This document shows, one piece after another, positions 32,901-47,900 of a DNA stretch of 64,000 nt. The notes beneath the pieces were generated by a model. It searched no databases, was not told where the DNA came from, and saw only the letters and a list, made by a program, of their open reading frames with translations. The position numbers were made by a program, and so were the translations under genes. Each line of letters starts with the position of its first letter. Position 1 is the first letter of the stretch. The DNA comes from Muricea muricata (Eukaryota > Cnidaria > Anthozoa > Malacalcyonacea > Plexauridae), in contig OY979718.1 of the NCBI GenBank assembly GCA_963855995.1, positions 42,529,559 to 42,593,558 on the forward strand, in the 5' to 3' direction.

Positions 32901-35900
32901 CATGATCAAGGAGTGAGTCTAGGAAATGTGTTCCTAATTCTAATCACAAAGTATTCGTTGTGATTTCTTTCTTTGGTTTTATATTTCTACCTATGTTGAG
33001 ATGCTGATATTTCGTACAAAATGATTTATTTGCTTGTGGGATCTCTTACATTTATAAAAGGTAAGAGACATTTTACATTCTAATTCCAGTTAGTCTAAAG
33101 TTCCCAACAAATTATATCGTGGAGACTTCAGGCAGTGTGCTACAGAACTGATTTAAATGCTGCTATCAGGTTAGTATATTTATGTACTGTATACACTTTT
33201 AGTAAAATTTTCTTTACTTGCAACTGCCCAAAAATAAAACAGCCATATGTTGGTGGTATTATGACAAAAGAATCTTGTTTAATATGTTTACTATGAAAGT
33301 CTTTAATTTAAATCAAATTCTAAAAAATGCAATTTTGCTAGGACTCTGGGCAGAGTTCCAGGCAAGTCACTCAGACATTGGTTTTTGGTTACCTTAGTGA
33401 TTACAAAAAATGTGCTAGCAATGTCTTAAAATGCCTTGGAAGGTACCCTAACATAATAATTGATTTAAAAAGGAATTTGTTGGGCAGAACAGAAATAAGT
33501 GAATATACCCCACCCCCAATGAACGCTCTAGTTACAGCCATGCCTGGCCTTGTGCCCATTTTCGTTTCGGCAGGCGGAGTGAACGCCTTAGCAGGCGTCT
33601 TCTTGATTGTAAATATGGAGGCGTTCCGTACGGTTCAAATTTTTTTTTTTTTTTATTCAAATTTATTAAAAATTCTTGAATGGCAGTCAACGCAAGGAAG
33701 ACTGAAAAACTCAAGATACAATTAGGATTAAATATTAATTATATTACAACAATCAAGAGTTAAGATATAAAAATACTGAAATAATTACTTAGAGTATAAT
33801 AAGTTGAAAAGTACAAGTTAAAAAGCATCCCATTTCTTTACACAATATGGCAGACAACTATCACTAAAACGTTTGGTATGACATTTGAAGAGTGGAATGG
33901 TCCGTGCATGTCTAAGGTTGTGCTGATGGTAAGTTGGATGAGGCAATAACTCCGACAGTTTACTTGACGTATCACATAAATTCTTTTTATAAAACCGCAT
34001 GCACAACAATTCTCTCCTTTCGGTAAGTGTGGGCAACTTTAACATACTCAGGCTCTCCTGATATGACATATTTGGCAAGATAATTCTCAGCGCACGTTTT
34101 TGAATATGCTCAATTTGGTCGCTGAGTAAAATCGATAAAGAAGAGTGCCATACCGGGCACGCGTATTCAAGAATAGGACGAACAAAGCTGCAATAAACCT
34201 TCTGAAGATCACGGGATTGTACGCCATTACGTTTAAGTAGCCTGAGCGCATATAAACGCTTGCTTGCTTTGGAACAAATATGGGTGACGTGCTTCGTCCA
34301 TTTAAGATCGGATGTCAGGTATACACCTAGTAGTTTTGTAGTCTGAACCATCTCAAGGTACTGATTATCAATCATCAATGGCTGGAGTGATGGTTGGTTT
34401 TTTAAAAATGATACAATAAATTCTTTCGTTTTTTTAACATTTAAATTCATATTGTTCGCAATTGACCATTGGTTAACCCTATCCACCTCATTCTGTAAGG
34501 TTGATAAATTCAATTCGCCGACTCTAACAACCTCTGACAAAGCGCTGTCATCCACATATTTATATAAGGGTACCTGGCTAACCAAATCATTCACCATTAT
34601 CAGGAAAAATAAGGGTCCAAGTTTGGTTCCTTGTGGTACACCAGCATTTATACTTCTCCAGTTCGAAGTACAATTTTGTAATTTAACACGTTGTTGCCGT
34701 TGTCCAAGAAAACTAGCGCACCAATTCAAAAGCACAGGTGGAACATTAAGTAACCTTAATTTATCAATCAAAATGTTATGATCAATTCGGTCAAACGCTT
34801 TCGAAAAGTCTATCATGCACGTCCGAATAAAAGTGTTAGGTTCCTCAAGAGCAGATAACCAACTATGAAGAAGATGAACGAGGGCATGCGTTGTTGATGA
34901 TCTTTTGACGCTTCCAAATTGATAAGGATCGATATGAGGCATTACTATACGTGCAATCCAATTAAAAACAAAGCCTTCGAGAACTTTGCTTATCACAGGT
35001 GTCAAGGATATAGGTCTAAGGTCGGAGTCAATAGACTGTGGTTGGGGAGTCTTCGCAAGTGGCAGGACTTCCGCACTCTTCCAAAGCTTAGGGACATGGC
35101 CTTCTCTAATGGAAGAATTAAAAATGGAACAGACAGGATTGGAAATGATTGATGCGCAATCTTTTAATACCCAATTTGGGATTTTATCAGGTCCCACTGA
35201 TTTGCGTTCATTAATAACAGATAGAGCAAGTTCTACAGCTTCTGAAGAAATAATGTACTCATCAGGGACATCTATCACCGGGATAGGAGTATAAGCTAAA
35301 GGTGATAAATCATCAGTGACACGGCTGAAGGATTCACTTATCAACTCCGCAAGATCAACGTCCCTTAGTATTGTATCATTCACTGTGATGCTTGTTATAG
35401 GTGGTGTTTTCGTTAAGCCAGAAAGCATTTTGATACCATCCCACCACTTGTGGGGATCTGTGTCGTGTGTATGGCTAATTCTATCAGCAAAAAATCGATG
35501 TCTCGCCTTTTTACAAAGTTTTATCACCTTATTGCGGTATACTTTGTAATTTTGTGAATCATTTTTCACCCAAGCTTGCTGGCGCTTTTTGATGTTGTCT
35601 TTAATGAGGGGAGTGATCCAGGGTTTGTCGTTGGGGTGTTTTTTGACTGAAACGATAGGGAGATAGAAATCGATCGCATCATCAATTACGGTCTGGAAAG
35701 CTTCTAGCTGGTGCTCACACGAATTTAACCGCATAATGGGTGTCCAATTAAAGTTTTCTAAGGCGACAATCAAATGTCTCTTATTGGATGCTCTACTATC
35801 ACGTTTATGAAATCGCATTGTTGGTAAACTTGGGGTCGGTTTTCCCGTAGGTTGGAGAAGGACACTGGAATGATCAGATGATGCAACAGGCGGTAAGATG

Positions 35901-38900
35901 ATAGATTCATAATACGGTAGTAGGGTTGAAAACGCTTGATCCAAGGTATTATTTCCCCTTGTAGGCTTTGTCACAAGTTTCTTAAGTTTAAAGGAGGAGC
36001 ACAAATTAGCTGGTTTAAATTGGTTAAAGTCTCCAAGAAGCATAATCGCAGAATTCGGGTAAGTAGCAAGAAGAGAATCAAGGGAGTTAAAAATATGTGA
36101 GCGAAGGATACGATCGTCGCTCTGAGGAGCGTGATAGACAGTTCCCAATACAATAGAATTGATTCCTCTTGGTAGACGGTCCGTTTTTATAAGGAACCAT
36201 TGAGTTTCAATCTCAGGCTCACACAGATCGCCCAATTCAATAACGTTAAGTCGTGAACTTATATACGTGCAAAGGCCTCCTCCCCGTTGATTATTAGGTC
36301 TATCTTTTCGATAAGTCACGTATCCAGGAATGCGGATGAGTTCATCGCTTATCTGTGAACAAAGCCATGACTCGGTTATTACCACGATTTCAAAGGAGTT
36401 TGCAGAAACAATTGCAAAAAGTTCATCTAATTTGTTAACCATTGACCTAAGATTACTAAAAAAAATCTTTGGAAAGTTCGGCTTTGTGACTGGTTTTCGC
36501 AAAGGGATGAGTAAACGATGATTCGGGGCTCTTTGTCGATATGGTACCCTAAATGTTCTTTTTGAGAGTGAAATAACAGGGATTGTTCCGAAAAAACTTT
36601 TGACCCCAGCGACTTTTTACACGAGGAAGCTCTTTTTGGGAGATTTCTAAATTGCCATCAACAACCGTATAACTATCAATATCAGCGGATACGGATACAT
36701 ATTCAATAGGAGGTTTCACTTTGCCATCAGCAGCAAGAGAAATTAGTGGCAATTGACTAACCCATTTCGGAAAATGTGAAGGTCGTAGATTGTTATTCTT
36801 GACTTCCTTTATTCGATGAATATGTTCAGATTTTGTATCTTTACTTGAGCTTCTTTTATCATTACGTTTCACTTGGTTTACACAATCGCCATCAACAACC
36901 GTATAACTATCAATATCATTAGGTATATTAATTCTCTTTGTTTGTTTACGACCTTTAGCAGCCTTATTACTATTATAATTAGGTGATGCTGTATAATTTT
37001 CACGTTGCTTAGCTTTAGTTGATTTTAATGTCTTTATGGAAGCAATTTTGCCCTTAAGAGACGCATTCAATGCTTCACTTATTTTAAGTTTGTTCTCGAG
37101 GGAGACAACTGTTTGATTTACATCTGCTATTTCATTATTTCTGCCACTCATTAAAACTTGTATATCATCTTCAAGGTGCTTACAATTTTCCCTTGCATTA
37201 ACTAGGTCTTGTTCTAAACGTTTGTTTTGACCGCTAAGGGACACATTCAATGCTTTACTTGTTTTAAGTGAATTTTCGAGGGAGACAATAGTTTGGTTTA
37301 GGTCTGCTATTTCGTTGTTCCTGCCAGTTATTAAAATTTGTATATCCCCTTTAAGATTCTTACACTCTTCCCTTGCTTTATATAATTCTTGTTCTAAACG
37401 TTTGCTTTCATCACTTTCACGTATTCCACCGGGTTTCATTTTAGACTCAATATTTCTTTGCATAATTACCATATCCAATTTAATTCCCTCAATTTCTGCG
37501 GCCAAAAGACCACATTTGCAATCACACTGCAAAACACTCGATGATTCTTGATAAATAGGTTTAGGTCTAACCATGCTATAATGTTGATCCAATGGTGTGT
37601 CATCCTCAAAAAGAACCTTAGGCTTGGTAGTTGCTTCACTATTCATATTCGTTATAAATTCGACAGACATTCGATTTAATGTATCGGTTGACGTATTCAG
37701 AGTACTTATTAAAAATTTCCTTACCAATTCACCGTCTTTTCCATTAAACAATAAAGTATTTTGCTTACCCGGGTGCCATGTCATTACCAAATCAAAGTCA
37801 CTGCTTACGAACTGTTTAGACTTGCCACCGGGCGATTTCCTGCAACCTTTCCAAGCTATCTTTTCAAATAATTCCTGATATAATCGCGATCTGTTTCCAA
37901 CATTTCCGAGCACAGATTTATATTAATTGTTACTGGTAAATGAAATGCTGTGTTGTCTGGACGCTCTTTGAGTGCTTGCACTAAATCAACATGCTTGACT
38001 ATGTCGCTTTCGACGAAGATGCAATCTACGATGGAATTTCCCGTATTTGAGAGATATGTACAGTATACTGGGAATTTCGCAACATGTCCATATGGGGACA
38101 AGTTAACTGCGACCAAGCTCACTTTACTCAGAAATCTTCGTAATCTTTTACCTCTATTGTTCCACTTTCGACTTAGGTTATCTTGACTTATGTGCATTAA
38201 AATCTCCTAGCATTAACAGCTTTGTTCCGCAAGAGTTATGATGTACGCAAAACTGTTCCAGTGTATCCAAAGTTTTCACGTGCTCTTTTAAATTATTGTT
38301 GCTTGAAGGCAAATATACTGTTACAATAACGATATTCATGACAATATTTTCAATTTTAAATGATACTGATACTTATCGATCAGACCCGGTTTGCATTCCT
38401 TGTATTTTCAGGTTTTTTAACGCCACCTTGTCTACCTTCCGCCGATGTTATTATCCATACTGGTACGTTAAAGTTTTCTTGCATAAATAAAATTCCCATA
38501 TATATCCCAACACGACATCAGACAAATTTAGTTTTGTTTGCTCGTATTTTTGTTATTTAAATACCTCTATTGCCACAACTTTGTTTTGACAACCATTCCC
38601 TATAATAGAAATGATTTGGCCAATATACGTTATATACGTATCAAAGTCTTCCGCATTGATATTAACTCGGACAGCAATTGTACCTTTTAGTTTGCTATTA
38701 AAAACTCGAATAAACGTTGGGGAAATGCCTCTTTGCTCCATGCATTCCATAATTTTTTCTGCGCTTGTACCTCATTGCACGCCTACGAGATATAATCGTT
38801 TTATTATCCTTCGTTCTACCCCCACAAAATCTAAACTGACATGTTCGGTTGAATTCTCCTCAGTCGCGGTCATATCATTGTACAGGAGTTTCTGAATTGA

Positions 38901-41900
38901 CTTTATCGTTTGTTTTCCTAATTTGAGTTATTGGCTGTTCTAATTATTTGTTCGTGTTTGTGTTTTTTTTGTGTCGACAAGTGGCTTGTTACTTTGCTCA
39001 GTATTTGCATTTGACACCGAGGACTGACTTCCTTCGTTTTTTTCCTTCACCCACAAATTTGACGATTGCATATATCGTTAAAATATGTATAACTCGAATC
39101 TCCTGTGTTTTCTAAGTCAAGATAGCTTTTTGTTTGTATATAGTTTTTCTTAGGTTTTCGATTTCTTTACACAGTTTATTAGATTTTTCCTCAAATTATC
39201 GTGCTTATCTTCTAATTTTAAATTTTGACGCATTTTTTCCGACACGGTCTGTTTCCCAGTTTGTAATGGGCCTAAAGGATCGCAATTTCGGACTAGTGAA
39301 CAAATTTTAGTGTCACTTTCGCTAAAACTCGCTTTGAGCTCAGCGCATTGTTTCTTTAAAAGACGAAATTTTGACTTTATCGCACACATTTTTTTGGTCG
39401 GAAATTTCTTGCTTCTTGCTTGGCATAGCCTGGTCAAAATCTTCTCTTGATTAATAATAATAATTCCCGTTTAGCTTTTCTAATCGTTCTTCCTGGCTGC
39501 ACATCGGATTAGTATTGAAAATTCGTCTGCATTTTCGACCATAACGTTTGAAAAAGATTACTTGCCCTGAGATGGTGGTATAGGAAATATGTCATTTATT
39601 TCACTTGTCGCCCCTCCTAAACTACAAAATTTCACCAAATTAAGAATATCCATTGCTAATTTCTCAGTCGCAGAACGCCCTCTCTATCGGTTCAGTCGCC
39701 AGAATGGTCTACCCCTTGGAGATTGTAGACACTGCAAAGCTCAATGATCCCTGTCCTCATACTATTCAGATCAAACGAATTGTACTTTAATAGTTTTTGT
39801 TTAACTTTCTCAGTTGAGGTACCTAGAATATCTCCTTCCACGATGTTTATATATTTCGATATTTCTGTTACCTCAATATTTCCAGCATTGATCGCTTTCA
39901 GAAAATCCTCATATGTCTCGTCCGATTTTGAAGCCAATCACTTCCTACACTTTTGCCGATATCACGGTCTTAACACGATATATTTAACTCAGACAAGCTA
40001 GTTTTCATCATAGAACCACTTTCTTGGTTTAATTGCACCGCGCGAGTTATAGATTTAGCCAAAATACGGCTGTTACTTCTGGTATTGGCAGAGCCTTGAA
40101 GAGCATGACCATCCGCCATTTTGTATATAAGCGTGTGTGTTATATACAAAATATCAGTAAACTATATTATACATATTTAAATAAGATAAGATAAAGTATA
40201 TATTGCATAAACCCTTAGTAAGTTTTACGTATCTACACTAAAGGAATCAATGCTCGCATAAGTTCCTATATAGTGTTCATTCCATAACTTAACGCTACTA
40301 ATTGTAAAAGATTTACCTACTTTACTGCTTCGATTGTACCTAGGGCAAACCAGATTATATCCACCATGCCCTGACTGCCTGCTGTATAGACTTGCTCGTT
40401 ATAAAAAGTTCGTCGATATATGACGGCACATCTCCATTTAATATTTTTAAAATTAAAATACATTTATTCATCTTTACTTCGTCATAAATGGCATCCCAGT
40501 CCAGTTTCTTAAAATTATCTACCGTTATTGATTTTGTGTCCACTTGAAGCATCACACGAGCTTCGTTTGAACAATAGGTCCATACTAGATTCCATACATC
40601 GTTGCTGGTTTAACAAGTGCGCTATAATACAGTTTTCGCTCCCGCATTGGTAGATACGAACGAATCTTCTTTAATAGACCAATTCTTTGGCTCAAAAATC
40701 TTGCAAGGTTTCTTCACGTATTCCTTCAAACTCAATCCTCGTCTAGAGTAACACCAAGTAGTTTGTGACTTTAAACTTTTCCTTTATTCTGTTCCATTTA
40801 TTTGCAGATCTACAGTAGAATTGTCTAAACGGTGTTGCAATCTTTTCTCCAGATACCAGAATTAATTTAGTTTTGTCTGCATTTAATACCATGTAGTTTT
40901 GCACAGACCACTCAGACAGACAATCCACATTCAGCTGCAAGTACGACTGGAGTTCTGTTTTGCCAAGAGTCTAACGAGAGCTAGAAGAGCAGGTTGTATC
41001 ATCCGTATATATATTCACATGCAGTTGAATTTCGTATAGTAGAAGGAAGATCATTTATGAAAACAAGGAATAACAGCGGACCTAAAATACTTCCTTGGTG
41101 GACTTTGTATTTCATCTCACAAATACTTGATCACCCATCTTTAATACTGACATATTGTGTTCGGTCAGGAAGATAACTTTTGAACAGCTGCGAATCCTTA
41201 CCATCAATGCCAAATATTTTTAATTTGGCTATGAGAATATCATGATTGATTATATCAAAAGCCTTGCTACAATCAGCACATAGATCTTGTCTTGATCAAG
41301 TTCAAATAAGAGTTGATCCACCAATCAAATCAATGAACTTTCAGTTGAGTGGCTTCTACGAAAGCCAGATTGCAATCCATACAATAGAATATTCACTTTA
41401 AGACGAGTATACAACGAATCATAAATGTGCGTCTCATATGTCTTTGATAAAATTGCGAGCATCGATATTGGACCGTCACGATAGTTTTGTTTGTCTGACT
41501 TTGCACCATATTTTTATAAACTGGAGTAACTTTCGCCGCCTTCTAACTGAAAGGAAATGCGCTATTTTGGATGCAATGATTACTTTGTCCCACAAGATTG
41601 GGTTTTTGTGGGTAGCCGCGTGCGCGCGGTCAGCGGCTAACCACTATGTTACTGTATTGTGTATAGGCAGCAGGCAGCAGGTAGCACCATATGGGTAGCA
41701 CATGCGCCTGATCCGATGATGTAATTTGCACTGGTAATGCAGTTATCAATGGCGGTTACTCTATTTTGTAGCGGTTTTTTAAAAGGTAAGCCAACATTTT
41801 ATTGACATCCTCATCTGTCATGACATATACCTGGAACTGCATGCACAATTGTAGACTGTTTATCAGAACAAAAATAGCAAACAAGTTTTCTTTTCCGGAA

Positions 41901-44900
41901 TAAAGCAAGGTTAAAAAGGTTGATAGAATTAGAAAAATGACACACTTTTAGTAACTACTCTTTTCCAACATATCTTTATATGGTAACGTTGGGATTCATT
42001 GTTTATTCATTCCCAGACTATTATTAGAGATCAAGTATTATTGACAGGTGAACGCATCATGATCGCAGTCAACTAGTTGCTACCTATACTTGTAAAAAAC
42101 TGGTGGCTATGCTGGCTAGGCAAAGCTAGTTGCTGTGATAGATATCGTATAAGATATCTAAACACACGCAATATCTCATAACTTGTAGCAAGTCTGCCAA
42201 AAAGCTGTCATCAAGACGTGTTTACACAGCTTGTTACAAGTTGTCAACAAGTTTAGAAGAAGTTTTTAACAACTTGCAACAACCTTGTTGATATTATCAG
42301 ACTTGTCACAAGGTTCTTCCAATAAGTTTGTTACAATCATGCTATAACAATATTGTTACAACCTTGTTTGGTCAACCTTGTAGCACCCTTGTTATATTAT
42401 TTATATCATTTTGTAAATAAGTATTGTAAATAAGTATTAAAAGCCCGATTGTAAACACTTGTTATCATAATTATAACAATAATAATGACTGTACCAGACT
42501 TGTTAGAACAACCTTGTAACAGCAAGTCTGATAATGACATTAAGCTTGTTACAAGTTGTTACCAGCTTGTTCCGAACTTGTTACAACAAACACGGAACAA
42601 GTAGTGCGAACACAGCCTGACGTTGACAACTTGCCAACAACCTCGTTCCAACTTCTTTGCAGACTTGCAACAACTTGTGCATTTTTACGTGTGTAGGCTA
42701 CCAACATATATGCTACGCGCACCTATGTTTCATACTATATTTGATATTATTATGTTTGGTAACGCCAAGCCAGGGGTGGGTTGTACAAAATGTAAATAGC
42801 ATCATAAACAGACTTTAGTCGTTAAAATTGTTATCCAGAGGTAAGAAATTTAAAAAATACAACTAAAAATCGAAAACGAGGAAAATGATAACACACTACA
42901 TACAAGTCTCCCTGGCTACTTTACCTGGTTTTCTGATTTTAATTTCAGATTTTCGTCTTTAACAGCATCAACTCTTTGAGATAAATCTAAAACGAAAATA
43001 ATTTGTGAGGCACATTTTATGAGTTGGGATCATAAGATGTACAAAATGAAAAACGTGTGTTCTTGCCAACTACAGTGTTGTGTTAAATTCCTATTCAGGT
43101 TTTGTTCAGGAATCGTAGCGGAACGTAGCGTATTTCATTTTTTCGTGATCACTCAAGCAGAACTAATGATATGGACACAATAGGATAAGCTACGTTTTCT
43201 ACGATACGTTTGAAGTAGAAAACGGGCTTAACAATGGGTTAAAATGCACTTACCATCCAGCGTATTTTGAAGTTCAAGTACTTCATTAATCAGTTTAGCC
43301 TTTTCTTCCCCTTCATCTTCATCTTTTTAAAAAATTATAATAAATACACAATCTGACATTATGTTTTCTATGGAAAAAGGGCGTACATGCCAAGAGAAGT
43401 GGAAAAGTGCGGGGGTATATAATAATTACCGGTATTGCAGTTCTCAGAATAAAGATAATTAACAACATTATTTTTCAGTATAAGCATGGAGGTCATTCAT
43501 CATTGAACTGGAAAGTTGTCGAGATATGCTGAGTTAAAGAGGAGTAGGTACATGCTTCCAGGGGGGGGAGTGGTTCTAGCAGTAAATTCATTTTTGGAAT
43601 CTAACAGCAAAAATGCAATGTCCTCAAGTTAGTTGGAGTTTGTGTTTCCTACAGTACTTGTTAATGTATTTTGAATCACAGCTTCTATTTCTAATTTATC
43701 TTTTCACACCGGTACTGTAATCTTATTTAATCAAATAACAACCAGGTCGATCTCATTTCCAGAGCATGCCTATTCACAGGTTAGTGGTGGGCATGGTAAA
43801 CTGGAGGTTAGCATATAAGTGGTGATTGCATTTTCCATTGTGCTCCTCAAATAGTTCAGACATTATACGTTGTTTAAAAAGGACACTGTTTTATAAGCAT
43901 ATTCTCCCAGTGTCCTTCTAGTTCCTGCACCACTGCAGGTACAATAGGGATTGGAAATACAGTGAAACAAACATCGCGAACAAAAAAACAAGAAGTTGGT
44001 CCGCAGCAATTGTTATCAATGATCACATTCACCTACCTATAACAACACTGGTATCCAATGGTTTATCTTTCGAAGTACTCTTTGCAGTACCTAAAAAATG
44101 AAATAGTACAAACCATGATATCACAAGGGCCTTGTGTAGAACTTAATTTTTGCAGCTCATCAAAAAAATAATAAAAGCATTATTTCCCATAAAGATTAGG
44201 CTTGGTCCGAACCGGGTTTGTTTTAGACCGGGGGAGCTTTGACTGAGGTTACTGAGTACAAGCATGTACAATAATAAACGTAAAAATTTTACACAATGCC
44301 ATATGGATGTGTGAATATGTAGCATTTTTATGCATGGGACAAGGGCAAATAACCCAATATAAATTTCAGAAAATTTCAAACAAAGCCTTCAAAGACTAAA
44401 AATTTAAGCAACGTTGTTATATGCGCTGTTGTCGCCCCTAAATTTAGCCAAGTGCTAAAATGAAGGATGCTGAATGAACCGAAAAGGGTCAACACAACAA
44501 CGAATGACCAAAGGAGATCTTCAGTGCTACTTCAAACGGCAACAGCATATGGTTACAACAGCACCATTTCAAAACAAACCAAACACTGATACTTTTTGAC
44601 TCGGGAAGTCAAGGTTTTTGATATAACGAACGAACTGAAAGAAAAAATCGATCAAAAACCGACAAAACAAGAAACCCTGCATCTAAACACCTTTGGAGAG
44701 GAAGAATTCACGAGGAAAAAGCGTGTTGTTTACTCTGTAGTGACAAGGAAAGGACAGTGAATTAGAACTTAAATTATCAGCTTTGGCATTTCCCGTTATT
44801 TGTTCCCCTGAGTCAAAAGAATCAACATATAAGAATTCGGACTGCAGTTTACATTGTGTAACCTCGTCATACAGCATTATGTCGCACCTTGTTATTGATG

Positions 44901-47900
44901 GCTGGAGAGAAATGTTTTTCGAAGACAAAGAAAATGACAAATTAGTTAGTAACCTGAAACGATTTTGAGACTTAGAGTCGCTGGACATCGCGGAAAACGA
45001 TGAGAGGCCAGCCTTTACATGTATTTGCGAGACACAACATTTAATGGGAATCACTATGAGGTAGGACTCCCGTGGAAGGAGGAGAGTTTTCCGCACTTGT
45101 CAAAGTTGCAAAACAACCAAAGCATACATAACCAGTGCAACCGCCTTACTTCATTTACTTCATTGTTTAATCGTTTAAAGCATGATCCAAGTTTACTGAG
45201 AGAGTACAGTGCTATTATTGAGGAACAAATTGAACAAGGCATTGTGGAAAAGAAGGAAATAATTCAGCATAGCACTATATACCTCATCATGGGGTTGTTC
45301 GAAATGGTCAAGATACGACAAAGCTACGTACATTTTTTTATGAATGTACCAAAGGAAAGTATAACGAACAGTCTTTGAATGATCATTTGTTGAACGGACC
45401 AGACTTCATACTGCCAATTTTCGAGGTCCTAGTTACGTCGGCGTCCCGCGAAGTAAAGAATATTAGATCGGTTGAAGCGCAACGTCATCTAACAGACCAA
45501 GGAGTTGATTGGCGATTTATCGTTGATCGTGCCCATTTGGTGGGTGGATTTTGGGAACGTATGGTACGAACAGTAAAGGGTGTTCTCAAAAAGGTCATTG
45601 GTCGTTCGAACCTTAATTACGATGAACTTCTTACCATTCTTACTGAAGTCAAATCCATCGTCAACGATCGCCCAATAACCTGCGTATATCATGATGTAGA
45701 GGCAATGCCATATGCATTATCGCCATCCCAATTAGTGTATGGTCGAAGACTTGCTAATATGCCAAATAGTTCCCATTTCGAGTCTGTCACCACGTGCAGC
45801 AGTTTAACAAGACCGGCCTACAGAAGATTTCTCAAGCATTTCGTAAATCGTTGGCGATGAGAGTACTGTACTTATTGAGCTAACGTGAAAGATCAAGAGT
45901 AAACGCGAACCAAAAGAATATTGCAACGGTCCTCCTTCTCAGCAGCAGGTTTCTCTTGCGACCTCTTGTTGAATTCGGCCTTTTTCTTTCTTCAGCAAGA
46001 CGGGCTACGTAGGGAGAATTGGCAGCTCTTCGGGCGAGTTATAGGCATTTGGTAGGCTTTGCCTGTCGCTGTCACTCTTATAGCATCTTTCACATTTCGC
46101 ATTGCGTTAATAGAGGCATCGGAGAGTAAAGTGCGCACGTTATTGAGCACTTTCTTGTTTTCGGATAGGCTTCTTTCAAATATACCACTTTTTAGGTATA
46201 TCGTGTGCCTGATACACTTTTCATTCATCTGTGAGCTGAGGGATTCCTCTTCTATGAAGAATCCTTCTTGCAATTTGATGGACTGCATGTAATCTTTTGT
46301 TAACCTCCTGTAATTATAGATTCAAACATGCAAGATTTTTAACAAGTGCTTTGCCAACAGGAAGATGATCCAATAGGTACTGGTCTGACAAAATTTTCTC
46401 ATGTCAATAAGGATCTTTCTTTCCTAGCGTGCATCTTCTTGGGGGCCTTCGTTCGAGTGCTTTCCCCAATCTCAACTCACTTATCACTCTGTTGATTCTC
46501 AGCTTTGCGTAAATCTACTGCTAACAACTGTTTCCCAGTGCTCCCTACAACAACAGAAAGTTGCAAGAAACGAAGCATAATCGTGCGCATTAGATCTGAG
46601 AGCTTGTGGTAAAGAATCAGTGGTTCTTCTTTCTGAAAAAGTGTAAGGAAGGGGTAAAACACCGATTCAGAATTTTTAATAGAGTTCAGCTTGGCAAATA
46701 CTTTTTCATGCTTCAGCTTCTGACAAATTTTCTTGTACCATTCATTGCTCTTTCATGATGCACCTTTCTTCTGTTCAGCCATAATTTTTAGCAAATCGAT
46801 AGAAAAGTGCTTCTTAATTGGTTCACGATTCTTCAAGACTCTTTGAACTGCTCGAATGAGTATTTGACAAACATCTGCTCATCTAAACCAAGGGAAACCT
46901 GTGTTTCAAGAAAATCGTCTTACAACAAGGCGATGCCTTCAAAAAGAAAAAAATATTGAGACCAAACAGGTCTACTTGTTCTCCAAACACATTTAGGCCT
47001 TGTCTAAATTCATTGTGCTCAATGTGCAAGTTGCATGAAATAAATGGGAGAATTCCAGGTAAACCACTTGCTTTCCCATGTTGATTAAGTCCAAATTGTT
47101 TTATTAACATTAGGATGATAAGATCCTAAGCTTCAATACTGGAAAATTCGTTTATCTAATTAATTAACAAAATACAGTAATTAAATAATTGTACATTATT
47201 AAAAACGAAGAATGTGTATGTATAATTGACTAACCTCTTACCTATGTATCCTATGTAGTGTAGGAATTGACGTTTAGTTTATGGTCACGTGGACTAGCCC
47301 GGAGAACCGTATGGAGTTAAAGTAGAACAGCAGCGTGTAACGCATGGTTGCATAAAACAGTAATAAAAGCTAATTAAAACATCACATCCTATCGTACCAT
47401 TTTGTGATCGGAAATTTAAAGTACATCCACGACGTTGAGTCAACGAGAAGTAACATCATGCTGCCGCTTTGAATTTGCATATCTAGTAGGTAAGATGATG
47501 CCTATAGGAGACTGTGAGGGTATAATGGGAAAACATTGCATAATTCTTCAACTGTTGATAAAGTAGGATTTTACAACAAAAACCAGGAAAATGTAAGAAA
47601 ATAAAACAATTTTCAAGAACAAACAGGAAAACTAGGAAAGTGACAAAAAACATAGGAAAAGTAGGAAACATAGGAAAACAAGAAAGCCTGCAATCGCATT
47701 CAAGGTTTGTAATAATGGCATTCCTTTTACGTTTGTCCCTTGTATTAATAAGTTCTTTTATCGGACTCGTAATCCAAGGGATTCTCTTTGCGCTGATCGT
47801 TTTGTGTTGAAGACGTGTATGTTTATTTAAGAATCATTTTTTCCAAATTTCTCCCTTTGTATTTGGATCTAACTTTAGCAAAGAAATACACATCTTCCTG

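Noticed and set aside
34452-35549. Plus-strand frames over the LINE ORF2
   Set aside because: Antisense shadows of an intact reverse-transcriptase frame.
44683-45096. 137-codon minus-strand frame
   Set aside because: Antisense to the BEL/Pao pol remnant, whose plus-strand fragments show recognisable motifs.
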